64,000 nucleotides of DNA. Source: Streptomyces sp. CC0208 (lineage in GTDB: Bacteria; Actinomycetota; Actinomycetes; Streptomycetales; Streptomycetaceae). The notes beneath the pieces were generated by a model. The model did no database searches. It worked only from the letters and a program-made list of their open reading frames with translations, and was not told where the DNA came from. Shown one piece after another: positions 8,104 through 16,538 of this stretch. The stretch covers positions 2,666,001 through 2,730,000 of the forward strand of contig NZ_CP031969.1 in NCBI RefSeq assembly GCF_003443735.1, read 5' to 3'. Made by a program: the position numbers and the translations under genes. How positions within the stretch are numbered: the first letter of the stretch is position 1; the number at the start of each line of letters is the position of its first letter.

Positions 8104-8597
8104 ACGGCGGTCACGTGCACGGCGCCGGGCAGGAAGTCCGTCTCGTACGGGCCGGAACAGTCGGCGTACAGGGTCGCCACCACCGCGCCGCACCCCCCGC
8201 ACAGCTCGTTGGGGCCCTCGCGCCCGGGCGGACCGCAGCAGCCGAACTCCGTGACGGCGGGGTCGCCGGAGAGGTACGCGCGGGTGTCCTCGGGGTGGGT
8301 CACCAAAGTGCCGCGCGGCCCGGCGGACACCAGGAATCCCGGGCCGTCCGGGTTGCCCAGGCAGGTGTTGCCGGGGTTGGCGGCATCGCACCAGTCGGGA
8401 TCGGGATGCGGCACATAGGGTGCCCCGCACGGCTCCGGGTCCACCGCGTACGCGCCGCGCGGGACGGTCGGCGGAGCGTGCCGGGAGCCGTCGGGACCCT
8501 TGCGGCCGTCGAACTCCGGGCGCGGCGGGAGCTCGGGCAGGAGTCGCAGCGGCTCGGTCAGCCGGATTCCGCAGGTGGCACAGGTCAGCACGTTCAC
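8100..8597 (-). CDS. Conserved Cys-rich hypothetical protein (165 aa)
   Basis: Begins MNVLTCATCGIRLTEPL, a zinc-ribbon-like CxxC opening, and contains further Cys pairs (GCCGPPG, ELCGGCGAVVATLYADC). It is Pro/Gly-rich, soluble, without signal peptide or membrane segment. Eight or more cysteines suggest bound zinc. It starts 9 nt after the agmatine deiminase stop and overlaps the TetR start by ATGA, so it is part of the operon. Function unknown. Confidence 0.8.
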   Translation of the reverse strand: MNVLTCATCGIRLTEPLRLLPELPPRPEFDGRKGPDGSRHAPPTVPRGAYAVDPEPCGAPYVPHPDPDWCDAANPGNTCLGNPDGPGFLVSAGPRGTLVTHPEDTRAYLSGDPAVTEFGCCGPPGREGPNELCGGCGAVVATLYADCSGPYETDFLPGAVHVTAV

Positions 8598-8606
8598 CCG
8601 TCTGTT

Positions 8607-9632
8607 CTACCCGACCGTCGCCCGCGGCTGCTGCTGGGTGACGCAGTGGATGCCGCCCCCGCCCGCGAAGATCGTCCGCGCGTCGACCAGGGTCACCGTG
8701 CGCTCGGGGAACAGGCGCCGGAAGATGCCGGCGGCGAGCTCGTCGCGCGGGTCGTCGAAGCCGCAGAGCACGACGCCGCCGTTGCAGAGGTAGTGGTTGA
8801 TGTAGGAGTAGTCCACCCAGTGCCCGTCGGCCTCCAGGACGGTCGGCGCGGGCACCTCGACGACCTCGAGGCGTCGGCCCCGGGCGTCGGTCGCGGACTT
8901 CAGCAGGCCTACGACCTCCTTGGTCACCTCGTGGTCCGGGTGCGCTGGGTCCGGCTGGACGTGCGCCACGACCACCCCCGGGCGGGCGAAGGCGGCGACG
9001 ATGTCGACGTGGCCCTGGGTGCCGTACCTGCCGTAGTCGCCGGTCAGGCCGCGCGGGAGCCAGATGGCGCGGGTGGTGCCGAGCCTGTCGTGGATCTCCG
9101 CCTCGACCTGCTCGCGGGTCCAGCCGGGGTTGCGGCCTTCGCCGAGCTGGACGGTGTCGGTGAGCAGGACGGTGCCGTCGCCGTCGACGTGGAGCGCGCC
9201 GCCCTCGTTGACCAGCGGGCTGCTCAGCACCGGCACCCCGGCGAGGTCGGCGACCTGGCGGGCGATCTTCGCGTCGTGTTCCCAGCGGGCCCAGTCCTGG
9301 CCGCCCCAGCCGTTGAACACCCAGTCCACGGCGGCCAGTCGGCCTTCCTCGTCCTTGACGAACGTCGGGCCGATGTCGCGCATCCACGCGTCGTCGAGCT
9401 CGCGTTCCACGAGTGCGACGTCCGGGCCGAGCAGTTCGCGCGCGGACTCGGCGTGGCCGGGCCCGTGCACCATCGTCACCGGCTCGAAGCGGCGCACCGC
9501 GCGGGCCACGGACGCCCAGGCGGCCCGGGCCGCGGCCAGTTCCCCGTCGTCGGTGAAGGTCGGGTTGGGGCCGGGCCAGGCCATCCAGGTGCGTTCGTGC
9601 GGAGCCCACTCGGGGGGCATGCGGTAGGTCAT
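8607..9632 (-). CDS. aguA: Agmatine deiminase (peptidylarginine deiminase fold)
   Basis: A 341-residue enzyme of the guanidino-group-modifying superfamily, predicted to convert agmatine to N-carbamoylputrescine and ammonia in the cytoplasm. Visible signatures: MPPEWAPHERTWMAWP at the N-terminus, DDAWMRDIGPTF (substrate carboxylates), NEGGALHVDGDGTVLLT, GTQGHVDIVAAF with the catalytic His region, and GGGGIHCVTQQQP at the C-terminus with the nucleophilic Cys. Length fits the family. It sits 21 nt after ureC, linking release of ammonia from agmatine and from urea in one operon. Confidence 0.92.
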   Translation of the reverse strand: MTYRMPPEWAPHERTWMAWPGPNPTFTDDGELAAARAAWASVARAVRRFEPVTMVHGPGHAESARELLGPDVALVERELDDAWMRDIGPTFVKDEEGRLAAVDWVFNGWGGQDWARWEHDAKIARQVADLAGVPVLSSPLVNEGGALHVDGDGTVLLTDTVQLGEGRNPGWTREQVEAEIHDRLGTTRAIWLPRGLTGDYGRYGTQGHVDIVAAFARPGVVVAHVQPDPAHPDHEVTKEVVGLLKSATDARGRRLEVVEVPAPTVLEADGHWVDYSYINHYLCNGGVVLCGFDDPRDELAAGIFRRLFPERTVTLVDARTIFAGGGGIHCVTQQQPRATVG

Positions 9633-9653
9633 GGCGTGTCCTGATCGGGAGGT

Positions 9654-11366
9654 CTAGAGGAAGTACAGACGGTTGAGGGAGACCGAGTCGGCGGGTGCCG
9701 AGGTGAGCGGCTCTCCGTCCAGCGTCACCAGGCCGGTGCGCTGGTCCACGTCCACCGCTCCGGTACGGGAGTTGCGGCGCAGGTCGGCCGGTCCGATACC
9801 GCGGGTGCCGTGCACGGCGACCCTTCTCCTGCGGGTCGGCAGCCGGTCGTCGCCCTGGTCGAGGGCGGCCCGGGCAACGAAGGCGACGGAGATCTCGGCG
9901 GGGGTGGCGCCGTGCGCCCCGAACTGCGGTCCCAGGACGAGGGGTTCGCAGGTGTCGGTGGCCGCGCCCGGGTCACCGACCACGCCGTAGGCCGGGAACC
10001 CGGACTTCAGGACGAGTTGCGGCTTGGCGCCGAAGTACTCCGGCCGCCACAGCACGAGGTCGGCCAGTTTGCCGACCTCGATCGAGCCGACTTCGTGCGA
10101 AAGGCCGTGTGCGATGGCCGGGTTGATGGTCAGTTTGGCGATGTAGCGCAGGACACGCTCGTTGTCGTGGCCGTCGCCCGAGGCACCGAACTCGGCCTTC
10201 ATCTTCCCGGCCATCGCGAAGGTACGGCGGACCGTCTCCCCGGCCCGCCCCATGCCCTGCGCGTCGGAGGAGGTGATGCCGATCGCGCCCAGGTCGTGCA
10301 GCACGTCCTCGGCGCCCATGGTCCCGGCGCGGATGCGGTCGCGGGCCATGGCGGCGTCGCCGGGCAGGTCGGTCTTGAGGTCGTGGACGGAGACGATCAT
10401 GCCGTAGTGCTCGGCGACGGCGTCCCGGCCGAAGGGCAGGGTGGGGTTGGTGGAGGAGCCGATGACGTTCGGAACCCCGGCCATCTTCAGCACGTTCGGT
10501 ACGTGTCCGCCGCCGCAGCCCTCGATGTGGAAGGCGTGGATCGTGCGGCCGTCCAGCACCTTCAGGGTGTCCTCGACGGACAGGCACTCGTTCAGTCCGT
10601 CGCTGTGCAGGGCGACCTGGACGTCGTGCTCCTCGGCGACCCGCAGGGCGGTGTCCAGCGCGCGGGTGTGGGCGCCCATGTCCTCGTGCACCTTGAAGCC
10701 GCAGGCGCCGCCTTCTGCGAGGGCCTCGGTCAGGGGGTCCGGGGTGGACGACGAACCCCGGCCCAGGAAACCGATGTTGACCGGCCAGGCGTCGAAGGCG
10801 CCGAAGGCGTGCCCGAGCGCCCAGGGCGAGTTGACCCCGACGCCCCACACCGGCCCGAACTCCTGCCCGATGATCGTGGTCACCCCGGACGCCAGCGAGG
10901 CCTCCATGATGCGCGGGGACAGCAGATGGACGTGGGTGTCGACGGCCCCGGCGGTGGCGATGAGCCCCTCGCCGGAGACGATGGAGGTACCGGTGCCGAC
11001 GACGACGTCCACCCCGTCGAGGGTGTCGGGGTTCCCGGCCCGCCCGATCGAGCAGATCCGCCCCTCGCGGATGCCGATCGAGACCTTCCGGATGCCCTGT
11101 ACCGCGTCGATCACGACGACGTTGCTGACCACGACGTCACAGGTCTCCCGCACGGCGGCGGCCTTGAGGTGCAGCCCGTCACGGGCGGTCTTGCCGAAGC
11201 CCGCGAGGAACTCGTCGCCGTAGCGCTGGGAGTCCTCCTCGATCCGGATCACCAGTCCGGAGTCACCGAGGCGCACGCGGTCGCCGGCACGGGGGCCGTG
11301 GGTGGCGGCGTACTCGTGGGGGGTGAGGCGCCGGGCCTCGGCGGGGTGCCCTCCGGGACGGCTCAT
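9654..11366 (-). CDS. ureC: Urease alpha subunit (second-locus type, active-site flap Cys replaced)
   Basis: A 570-residue urease catalytic subunit, which hydrolyses urea to ammonia and carbamate with two nickel ions. Nickel ligands are all present by motif: VDTHVHLL, GFKVHEDMG (carbamylated Lys), VALHSDGLNE, FHIEGCGGGH and ITSSDAQGMGR (Asp); the catalytic Arg region RDRIRAGT is kept. The mobile flap, MVCHHLD in Klebsiella, reads VSVHDLK here: the His aligned with catalytic His320 remains, but the flap Cys is Val. The start at 11366 overlaps the stop of the preceding small ORF (ATGA). No ureD/E/F/G maturation genes are in the window, so activity would need accessory proteins encoded elsewhere. 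Confidence 0.93.
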   Translation of the reverse strand: MSRPGGHPAEARRLTPHEYAATHGPRAGDRVRLGDSGLVIRIEEDSQRYGDEFLAGFGKTARDGLHLKAAAVRETCDVVVSNVVVIDAVQGIRKVSIGIREGRICSIGRAGNPDTLDGVDVVVGTGTSIVSGEGLIATAGAVDTHVHLLSPRIMEASLASGVTTIIGQEFGPVWGVGVNSPWALGHAFGAFDAWPVNIGFLGRGSSSTPDPLTEALAEGGACGFKVHEDMGAHTRALDTALRVAEEHDVQVALHSDGLNECLSVEDTLKVLDGRTIHAFHIEGCGGGHVPNVLKMAGVPNVIGSSTNPTLPFGRDAVAEHYGMIVSVHDLKTDLPGDAAMARDRIRAGTMGAEDVLHDLGAIGITSSDAQGMGRAGETVRRTFAMAGKMKAEFGASGDGHDNERVLRYIAKLTINPAIAHGLSHEVGSIEVGKLADLVLWRPEYFGAKPQLVLKSGFPAYGVVGDPGAATDTCEPLVLGPQFGAHGATPAEISVAFVARAALDQGDDRLPTRRRRVAVHGTRGIGPADLRRNSRTGAVDVDQRTGLVTLDGEPLTSAPADSVSLNRLYFL

Positions 11367-11557
11367 CGGACGGTCCCCTCGTCGGACGTTCCCGGCACAC
11401 CGCTCCACTCCCCCGCACCCAGACATCCGCACGCCGCAGCCCGCCGCCGCAACGCCTCCTCACGCGCCCCGGCAGCATCCAACGGCCCGTCCACCGGACC
11501 GGCGAAACCGACGGCCACCGGGACCCCGCCGACACCCGACTCCGCCGGGCCGCTCAT
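11363..11557 (-). CDS. 64-aa ORF made by tandem duplication of the ureAB 3' end
   Basis: Starts at an ATG overlapping the ureAB stop (ATGA, 11554-11557) and stops overlapping the ureC start (ATGA, 11363-11366). After MSGPAESGVGG it reads VAVGFAGPVDGPLDAAGARE, almost the same as the C-terminus of ureAB (VAVGFAGLVDGPLDAPGARE), then diverges (GAGEWSGVPGTSDEGTVR). It therefore encodes only the last beta strand and tail of the urease beta subunit. It may be translated through coupling, but it is probably non-functional as urease; it keeps the translational coupling between ureAB and ureC. Confidence 0.5.
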   Translation of the reverse strand: MSGPAESGVGGVPVAVGFAGPVDGPLDAAGAREEALRRRAAACGCLGAGEWSGVPGTSDEGTVR

Positions 11558-11692
11558 CGGACGCCCTCCGCGCCGGGCACGCCCAGATATCCGCACGCCG
11601 CAGCCCGCCGCAACGCCTCCTCACGCGCACCCGGCGCATCCAACGGCCCGTCCACCAGACCCGCGAAACCGACGGCCACCCGGGCCCCGCCG
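11425..11692. repeat. Imperfect tandem duplication at the ureAB/ureC junction
   Basis: Two copies of about 105 bp, 11425-11530 and 11589-11692, differ by a few substitutions and small indels. The similarity extends more weakly outward to the shared start/stop context CGGCTCATCGGACG or CCGCTCATCGGACG (11361 and 11549). The unit is about 160-190 bp and covers the ureAB tail plus the overlapping start codon. Confidence 0.8.
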
Positions 11693-12249
11693 ATCGGCAC
11701 CAGGCCGACCTCGCCCGACTCCCCCGGCCCGAACCGCACCGACGAGCCGGCGGGAACCGCTAGTCGCATGCCGTAGGCCTCGGCCCGGGGGAAGTCCAGG
11801 CGCGGGTTGGCCTCGAAGAAGTGGAAGTGGGAGGTGACGGAGACGGGCACGGTGGCGGTGTTGGTGACCGTCAGCCGCAGGACCGCCTCCGGTTCGGCGT
11901 GTTCGGGGCCCGGCAGCAGCGCGCCGGGTGCCCGCTCGCCGAGCCCGCCGCCGATCGGGTCGCTGACGACCGCGAGCCGCGAGCCGTCCTCGAAGACCGC
12001 CTCGACATGCACCTCGGTGACGACGTCCGCGACACCGGGCAGGACGTCGTCGGGTCCGAGCACTGACCGGGCGCGCTGGACGGCCTCGGCCAACCGGACC
12101 CCGTCCCGGGCCGCCTCGCACACGGTGTCCGCGATGAGGGCGGTCGCCTCCGGGACGTTCAGCCGCAGTCCGCGCCCTCTGCGTGCCCGGGCCAGCTCGG
12201 CGGCCCCGAAGAGCAGCAGGCGGTCGCGTTCGGTGGGGGTCAGCCGCAT
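11554..12249 (-). CDS. ureAB: Urease gamma-beta fusion subunit
   Basis: A 231-residue fusion of the two small urease subunits. Residues 1-100 are the gamma domain (MRLTPTERDRLLLFGAAELA, then LNVPEATALIAD and the PGVADVVTEVHVEA end). From about 115 on is the beta domain (NTATVPVSVTSHFHFFEANP, LDFPRAEAYGMRLAVPAG, VGLVPIGGARVAVGFAGLVDG). The ATG at 12249 has a clear GAAGGGAACGAG ribosome site; frames extending to 12339 would add non-homologous sequence. It is the first gene of the operon; an operator-like palindrome ends 13 nt upstream of the start. It packs against UreC to build the urease oligomer. Confidence 0.93.
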   Translation of the reverse strand: MRLTPTERDRLLLFGAAELARARRGRGLRLNVPEATALIADTVCEAARDGVRLAEAVQRARSVLGPDDVLPGVADVVTEVHVEAVFEDGSRLAVVSDPIGGGLGERAPGALLPGPEHAEPEAVLRLTVTNTATVPVSVTSHFHFFEANPRLDFPRAEAYGMRLAVPAGSSVRFGPGESGEVGLVPIGGARVAVGFAGLVDGPLDAPGAREEALRRAAACGYLGVPGAEGVR

Positions 12250-12261
12250 CTCGTTCCCTTC

Positions 12262-12280
12262 TTTAGAGCAGCACTCTAAA
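12262..12280. promoter_or_regulatory. Operator-like palindrome TTTAGAG-5-CTCTAAA upstream of ureAB
   Basis: Perfect 7-bp inverted repeat with spacer CAGCA, immediately upstream of the ureAB ribosome site. The size and symmetry fit a TetR-family operator, and a TetR gene ends the operon. Binding is inferred. Confidence 0.55.
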
Positions 12281-12330
12281 TGAGGGAGCTGAATCAGCAA
12301 TAGCCCTGAGCCAGTAGACCGGATCACATC

Positions 12331-12344
12331 GAGCGGCACTCAAA
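12331..12344. promoter_or_regulatory. Second, degenerate operator-like site
   Basis: GAGCGGCACTCAAA closely resembles GAGCAGCACTCTAAA of the palindrome at 12262-12280. The two sites lie about 65 bp apart and flank the likely ureAB promoter, a layout that would suit repression. Confidence 0.35.
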
Positions 12345-12345
12345 C

Positions 12346-12385
12346 AAAAGACGGGCCCGCCCGGAACATGTCCGAGCGGGCCCGT
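12346..12385 (-). terminator. Terminator of ilvE
   Basis: Stem ACGGGCCCGC/GCGGGCCCGT (12351-12360 with 12376-12385). On the minus strand it is followed by CTTTTGTTT. It begins 16 nt after the ilvE stop. Confidence 0.85.
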
Positions 12386-12400
12386 GGCGCGTTGGCGAGG

Positions 12401-13489
12401 TCAGCCCAGCTTGTGCATCCAGCCGTGCTTGTCCTCCCTGACCCCGCGCTGGAGGCCGAGCAGGGCCTCGCGCAGCTTCACGGTGACCTCGCCGGGCGTG
12501 CCGTCGCCGTGGGTCCAGGCGTCCGTCTTCGTCTTGACGTGACCGATCGGCGTGACGACCGCCGCGGTGCCGCAGGCGAAGACCTCGGTGAGGGCCCCGG
12601 AGGCCGCGTCGGCGCGCCACTGGTCGAGGGTGATCACACCCTCCTCGGCGGTGTAACCGAGGTCGCGGGCGACCTGGAGGAGGGAGTCGCGGGTGATGCC
12701 CTCGAGGATGGAGCCCGTGAGCGCCGGCGTGACGATCCGGTCGCCGTAGACGAAGGCGATGTTCATGCTGCCGGACTCCTCGACCTTGGTGCGGGTCACC
12801 GCGTCGAGGTAGACGACCTGGTCGCAGCCGTTGGCGGCGGCCTCGGCCTGCGGGAGGAGGGAGGCCGCGTAGTTGCCGCCGGTCTTGGCGTCGCCGGTGC
12901 CGCCGGGGACCGCGCGGACGTAGTCCTCGGAGACCCAGATGGTGACCGGCTTGACGCCCCCGGCGAAGTACGCGCCGGACGGGGAGGCGATCAGCATGAA
13001 GAGGTACTCGTTGGCCGGGTGGACGCCGAGCGCGGCCTCCGTGGCGAACATGAACGGGCGCAGGTAGAGCGACTCCTCGCCGCCGTGCGGCGGGACCCAG
13101 TCCGCGTCCTGGCCGATCAGCGCGTCGAGGGCCTCGATGAACAGCTCCTCGGGCAGCTCGGCCATCGCCATCCGGCGGGCGGAGTTGCGGAAGCGGCGCG
13201 CGTTGGCATCGGGACGGAACACGGCGACCGAGCCGTCGGCCTGCCGGTAGGCCTTGAGCCCCTCGAAGATCTCCTGGCCGTAGTGCAGGACGTGGGTGGA
13301 GGGGTCGAGGGAGATCGGGCCGTACGGGACGAGCTGCGCGTCGTGCCAGCCGCGCCCCTCGGTCCACTTGATCGTCACCATGTGGTCGGTGAAGTGGCGG
13401 CCGAACCCGGGGTTGGCCAGGATCGCCTCGCGCTCGGCGGCGGAGAGCGGGCTGGCGGAGGGCTTGAGCTCGATCGTGGGCGTCGTCAT
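12401..13489 (-). CDS. ilvE: Branched-chain amino acid aminotransferase
   Basis: A 362-residue fold-type IV PLP enzyme that makes Leu, Ile and Val from their 2-oxo acids using glutamate; cytoplasmic. Signatures: [48 protein letters not shown] with the PLP lysine, [13 protein letters not shown] and [16 protein letters not shown] [12 protein letters not shown], and [13 protein letters not shown] chose ATG 13489 ([10 protein letters not shown]) because GAAGGA lies 10 nt upstream; an in-frame start at 13534 would add 15 unrelated residues. It lies downstream of leuB on the same strand, but a strong terminator separates them, so it probably has its own promoter. Confidence 0.95.
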   Translation of the reverse strand: MTTPTIELKPSASPLSAAEREAILANPGFGRHFTDHMVTIKWTEGRGWHDAQLVPYGPISLDPSTHVLHYGQEIFEGLKAYRQADGSVAVFRPDANARRFRNSARRMAMAELPEELFIEALDALIGQDADWVPPHGGEESLYLRPFMFATEAALGVHPANEYLFMLIASPSGAYFAGGVKPVTIWVSEDYVRAVPGGTGDAKTGGNYAASLLPQAEAAANGCDQVVYLDAVTRTKVEESGSMNIAFVYGDRIVTPALTGSILEGITRDSLLQVARDLGYTAEEGVITLDQWRADAASGALTEVFACGTAAVVTPIGHVKTKTDAWTHGDGTPGEVTVKLREALLGLQRGVREDKHGWMHKLG

Positions 13490-13685
13490 GAGTGGTTGTC
13501 CTTCACCGGTTGTGTAGTGACGGGCCGCGCTCACGCCCTTTACTGTCAGTGACCAGTGCTAGGACGTCCGAGCATTCCCTCATTCCGCGGCTCCGCGTTC
13601 GATTATCGCAAGCGGGGAGCCGGGGAAGAAACGGCGTGAAATGCGACCCAGGGGATGATGGTGACACCCGGCGGGGGACATGCGA

Positions 13686-13716
13686 AAGCCGCCGGGTGCG
13701 AGTGACCCGGCGGCTT
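13686..13716. terminator. Terminator downstream of leuB
   Basis: Perfect 12-bp stem AAGCCGCCGGGT/ACCCGGCGGCTT with loop GCGAGTG, 27 nt after the leuB stop. The remaining sequence between 13490 and 13743 shows no gene and should hold the ilvE promoter. A dyad ACTGTCA-G-TGACCAGT near 13541-13556 is the only other symmetry I see. Confidence 0.85.
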
Positions 13717-13743
13717 CGAATGCTTTTCGAGTGATCCGCCCGG

Positions 13744-14787
13744 TCAGCCGGCTACTCGTACGGCCAGCGCGTCGCCGATCTCGGCGGTGCTGCGGGCGGG
13801 CTTGCCGGTGCGCTCGGCGAGGTCGGTGGAGACCGCCTCTTCGATGCGGGCGGCCTCGGCCTCGTAGCCGAGGTGACGCAGGAGCAGGGCGACGGACAGG
13901 ACCGTGGCGGTGGGGTCGGCCTTGCCCTGGCCGGCGATGTCCGGGGCCGATCCGTGGACGGGCTCGAACATGGACGGGAACTCGCCGGAGGGGTTGATGT
14001 TCCCGCTCGCCGCGACACCGATGCCGCCGGAGACGGCCGCGGCGAGGTCGGTGATGATGTCGCCGAAGAGGTTGTCGGTGACGATCACGTCGAACCGGGC
14101 CGGGTCGGTGACCAGGTAGATCGTGGCCGCGTCGACGTGGATGTAGTCGGTGGTGACGTCCGGGAACTCCGCGGCCACCTTGTTGAAGATGTTCGTCCAC
14201 AGGTGGCCCGCGAAGGTCAGCACGTTGTTCTTGTGGACCAGCGTGAGCTTCTTGCGGGGGCGGGCCTGCGCGCGGGCGAAGGCGTCACGGACCACACGCT
14301 CGACACCGAAGGCCGTGTTCACGGAGACCTCGGTGGCGACCTCGTGCTCGGTGCCCTTGCGGATGGTGCCGCCGTTGCCGGTGTACGGGCCCTCGGTGCC
14401 CTCGCGGACGACCACGAAGTCGATGGCCGGCTCGCCCTTGAGGGGCGTGTCGACACCCGGGAGCAGCTTCGACGGACGCAGGTTCACGTGGTGGTCGAAG
14501 GCGAAGCGGAGCTTGAGGAGGAAGCCGCGCTCCAGCACGCCGGAGGGGACCGACGGGTCGCCGATGGCGCCGAGCAGGATCGCGTCGTGCTTCTTCAGCG
14601 CGTCGAGGTCGGCGTCGGTGAGGGTCTCACCGGTGGCGTGGTAGCGCTGGGCGCCGAAGTCGAAGTCCTTGGTCTCCAGCTTCACATCCTGCGGAAGGAC
14701 GGCGGAGAGGACCTTCAGACCTTCGGCCACGACCTCCCGGCCGATGCCGTCACCGGGAATCACTGCGAGATTGATGCTGCGAGACAT
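13744..14787 (-). CDS. leuB: 3-isopropylmalate dehydrogenase
   Basis: A 347-residue NAD-dependent decarboxylating dehydrogenase in leucine synthesis, oxidising 3-isopropylmalate; cytoplasmic homodimer. Signatures: [18 protein letters not shown] at the N-terminus, [18 protein letters not shown] for substrate binding, [15 protein letters not shown], the Lys of [11 protein letters not shown], and the metal-binding Asp segment [17 protein letters not shown]; then [17 protein letters not shown] for NAD. The start at 14787 is the natural N-terminus ([14 protein letters not shown]). Monocistronic; transcribed divergently from the phosphatase gene, with a palindrome in the shared region. Confidence 0.96.
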   Translation of the reverse strand: MSRSINLAVIPGDGIGREVVAEGLKVLSAVLPQDVKLETKDFDFGAQRYHATGETLTDADLDALKKHDAILLGAIGDPSVPSGVLERGFLLKLRFAFDHHVNLRPSKLLPGVDTPLKGEPAIDFVVVREGTEGPYTGNGGTIRKGTEHEVATEVSVNTAFGVERVVRDAFARAQARPRKKLTLVHKNNVLTFAGHLWTNIFNKVAAEFPDVTTDYIHVDAATIYLVTDPARFDVIVTDNLFGDIITDLAAAVSGGIGVAASGNINPSGEFPSMFEPVHGSAPDIAGQGKADPTATVLSVALLLRHLGYEAEAARIEEAVSTDLAERTGKPARSTAEIGDALAVRVAG

Positions 14788-14826
14788 GCGGGAACCCTAC
14801 TCCTCGTCCCATGGGATGACACCGAC

Positions 14827-14843
14827 TGTCCGCGATACGGACA
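14827..14843. promoter_or_regulatory. Palindrome TGTCCG-5-CGGACA between leuB and the phosphatase gene
   Basis: Perfect 6-bp arms, 40-56 nt upstream of the leuB start, in the divergent intergenic region. Could be an operator for either gene; no regulator can be assigned. Confidence 0.35.
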
Positions 14844-14929
14844 TCGGAGTGGCCCCGGGTGTCAGCCATTCGACTGGCGTTCACCCGTAGGTATGGCGGT
14901 TGTTGGAGTCCCCTGGGAACTTCACAGCC

Positions 14930-16486
14930 ATGGACCTCCCTGACTTCGGCATTCCGCCCCGGCTCGCGCGCCGCCTCAGCATGGCCGAGCAGCACGAGTA
15001 CCTGCGGACGAAGCTGACCCGGCGCCGCACGCTGGTGACCGCGGGGGCAGTGGCGGGCGGCCTGCTGACGGGCTGTTCCACCGAAGGGACGTCCGCCGCG
15101 ACCTCCACCGCCTCCCCCGCGACGAGGGTGCACGGCTCCGCCGTCTCCCCCTTCGGCCGCCATCTCGCTTTCGGCGCCGATCCGAGGACCCAGATGCGGA
15201 TCTCGTGGCAGGTCCCGCTCGCGGTCAGGAAGCCGTACGTGCGCGTCGGTCTGCGGCCCGACGACCTGGACCGCAGGATCGAGGCCGAGCTGCGCGACCT
15301 GCACACGCCGGGGCAGACCGGCGTACGCCTCGCCCTCGACCAGTACTACCTGCACGCGGCTCTGGACGGGCTGCGCCCCGGCACGACGTACTACTACGGA
15401 GTCGGCCACGACGGCTTCGACCCGGCGGACGCGAAGCACCGCTCGACCATCACCGGCTTCCGGACGGCCCCGGCGAGCCCGGAGAAGTTCGTCTTCACCG
15501 CCTTCGGCGACCAGGGAGTGGGCACCGCCGCGGCCGCGAACGACAACCTCCTGCTGCGCCAGAAGCCCGCCTTCCACCTGCACGCCGGTGACATCTGCTA
15601 CGCCGACGGCAACGGCCAGGGGCTGAAGTCGGACGGCTACGACCCGGGTTTCTGGGACCTGTTCCTCAAGCAGAACGAGGAGGTCGCGCGGAGCGTGCCC
15701 TGGATGGTCACCACCGGCAACCACGACATGGAGGCCTGGTACTCCCCCGACGGCTACGGCGGCCAGCTCGCCCGCTGGTCCCTCCCGGACAGCGGCTTCG
15801 ACCCGCGCTCGGCGCCGGGCGTGTACTCCTTCACCTACGGCAACGTCGGCGTCGTGGCCCTGGACACGAACGACGTGTCGTACGAGATCCCCGCCAACTT
15901 CGGCCACACGGACGGGAAGCAGACGAGGTGGCTGGAGAAGCGGCTCGGTGAGCTGCGGGCCGCCAAGGGGATCGACTTCGTGGTCGTCTTCTTCCACCAC
16001 TGCGCGTACTCGACGTCCTCGCACGCCTCCGACGGCGGGGTGCGCGCCGCGTGGCTGCCGCTGTTCGAGAAGCACCAGGTGGACCTGGTGATCAACGGGC
16101 ACAACCACGTGTACGAGCGCACGGACGCGATCCGCGGCGGCGAGGTCGGCCGGGCGGTGCCGGTCGGCGGCGCCACCGACCCTACGCGGGACGGGATCGT
16201 GTACGTCACGGCCGGCGGGGGCGGCCGTGACCTGTACGGCTTCCCCGCGGGGGTGAAGGAGAGCTACGAGGGGCGCGTGCACGACCACGAGTCCATCGAG
16301 ACCTTCCGGTGGACGAAGTCGAAGCAGCCCGACCACGAGACCGTGGAGTGGTCACGGGTGCGCTACCGCGGGTTCTCGCTGCTCTCCGTGGAGGCGGAGA
16401 GCGGGGCCAGGCCGCGGCTGACGGTGTCGGCGCTCGCGCAGAGCGGGGAGCGCATCGACCGTTTCGAGGTGCGGCGCGGAGCCTGA
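14930..16486 (+). CDS. Tat-exported purple-acid-phosphatase-like metallophosphoesterase
   Basis: A 518-residue secreted phosphoesterase. Residues ~27-50 are a twin-arginine signal (TRRRTLVTAGAVAGG) followed by LLTGCS, a lipobox, so it is probably a Tat lipoprotein. Next comes a fibronectin-like purple acid phosphatase N-domain (QMRISWQVP, GLRPGTTYYYGV). The catalytic domain carries the metal-site motifs FGDQG, HAGDICYAD, TTGNHDME, VFFHHCAYS and NGHNHVYER, the classic five-block set for Fe/Zn or Fe/Mn phosphatases. ATG 14930 has GGGAAC about 10 nt upstream; an in-frame TTG at 14900 is an alternative. Likely function is phosphate scavenging from phosphoesters outside the cell; substrate not determinable. 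Confidence 0.87.
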   Translation: MDLPDFGIPPRLARRLSMAEQHEYLRTKLTRRRTLVTAGAVAGGLLTGCSTEGTSAATSTASPATRVHGSAVSPFGRHLAFGADPRTQMRISWQVPLAVRKPYVRVGLRPDDLDRRIEAELRDLHTPGQTGVRLALDQYYLHAALDGLRPGTTYYYGVGHDGFDPADAKHRSTITGFRTAPASPEKFVFTAFGDQGVGTAAAANDNLLLRQKPAFHLHAGDICYADGNGQGLKSDGYDPGFWDLFLKQNEEVARSVPWMVTTGNHDMEAWYSPDGYGGQLARWSLPDSGFDPRSAPGVYSFTYGNVGVVALDTNDVSYEIPANFGHTDGKQTRWLEKRLGELRAAKGIDFVVVFFHHCAYSTSSHASDGGVRAAWLPLFEKHQVDLVINGHNHVYERTDAIRGGEVGRAVPVGGATDPTRDGIVYVTAGGGGRDLYGFPAGVKESYEGRVHDHESIETFRWTKSKQPDHETVEWSRVRYRGFSLLSVEAESGARPRLTVSALAQSGERIDRFEVRRGA

Positions 16487-16538
16487 GCGCGGCCCGCGCC
16501 ACACCTCGTTCGGGTGCGGCTCCCGGCTGGGGGACCGG

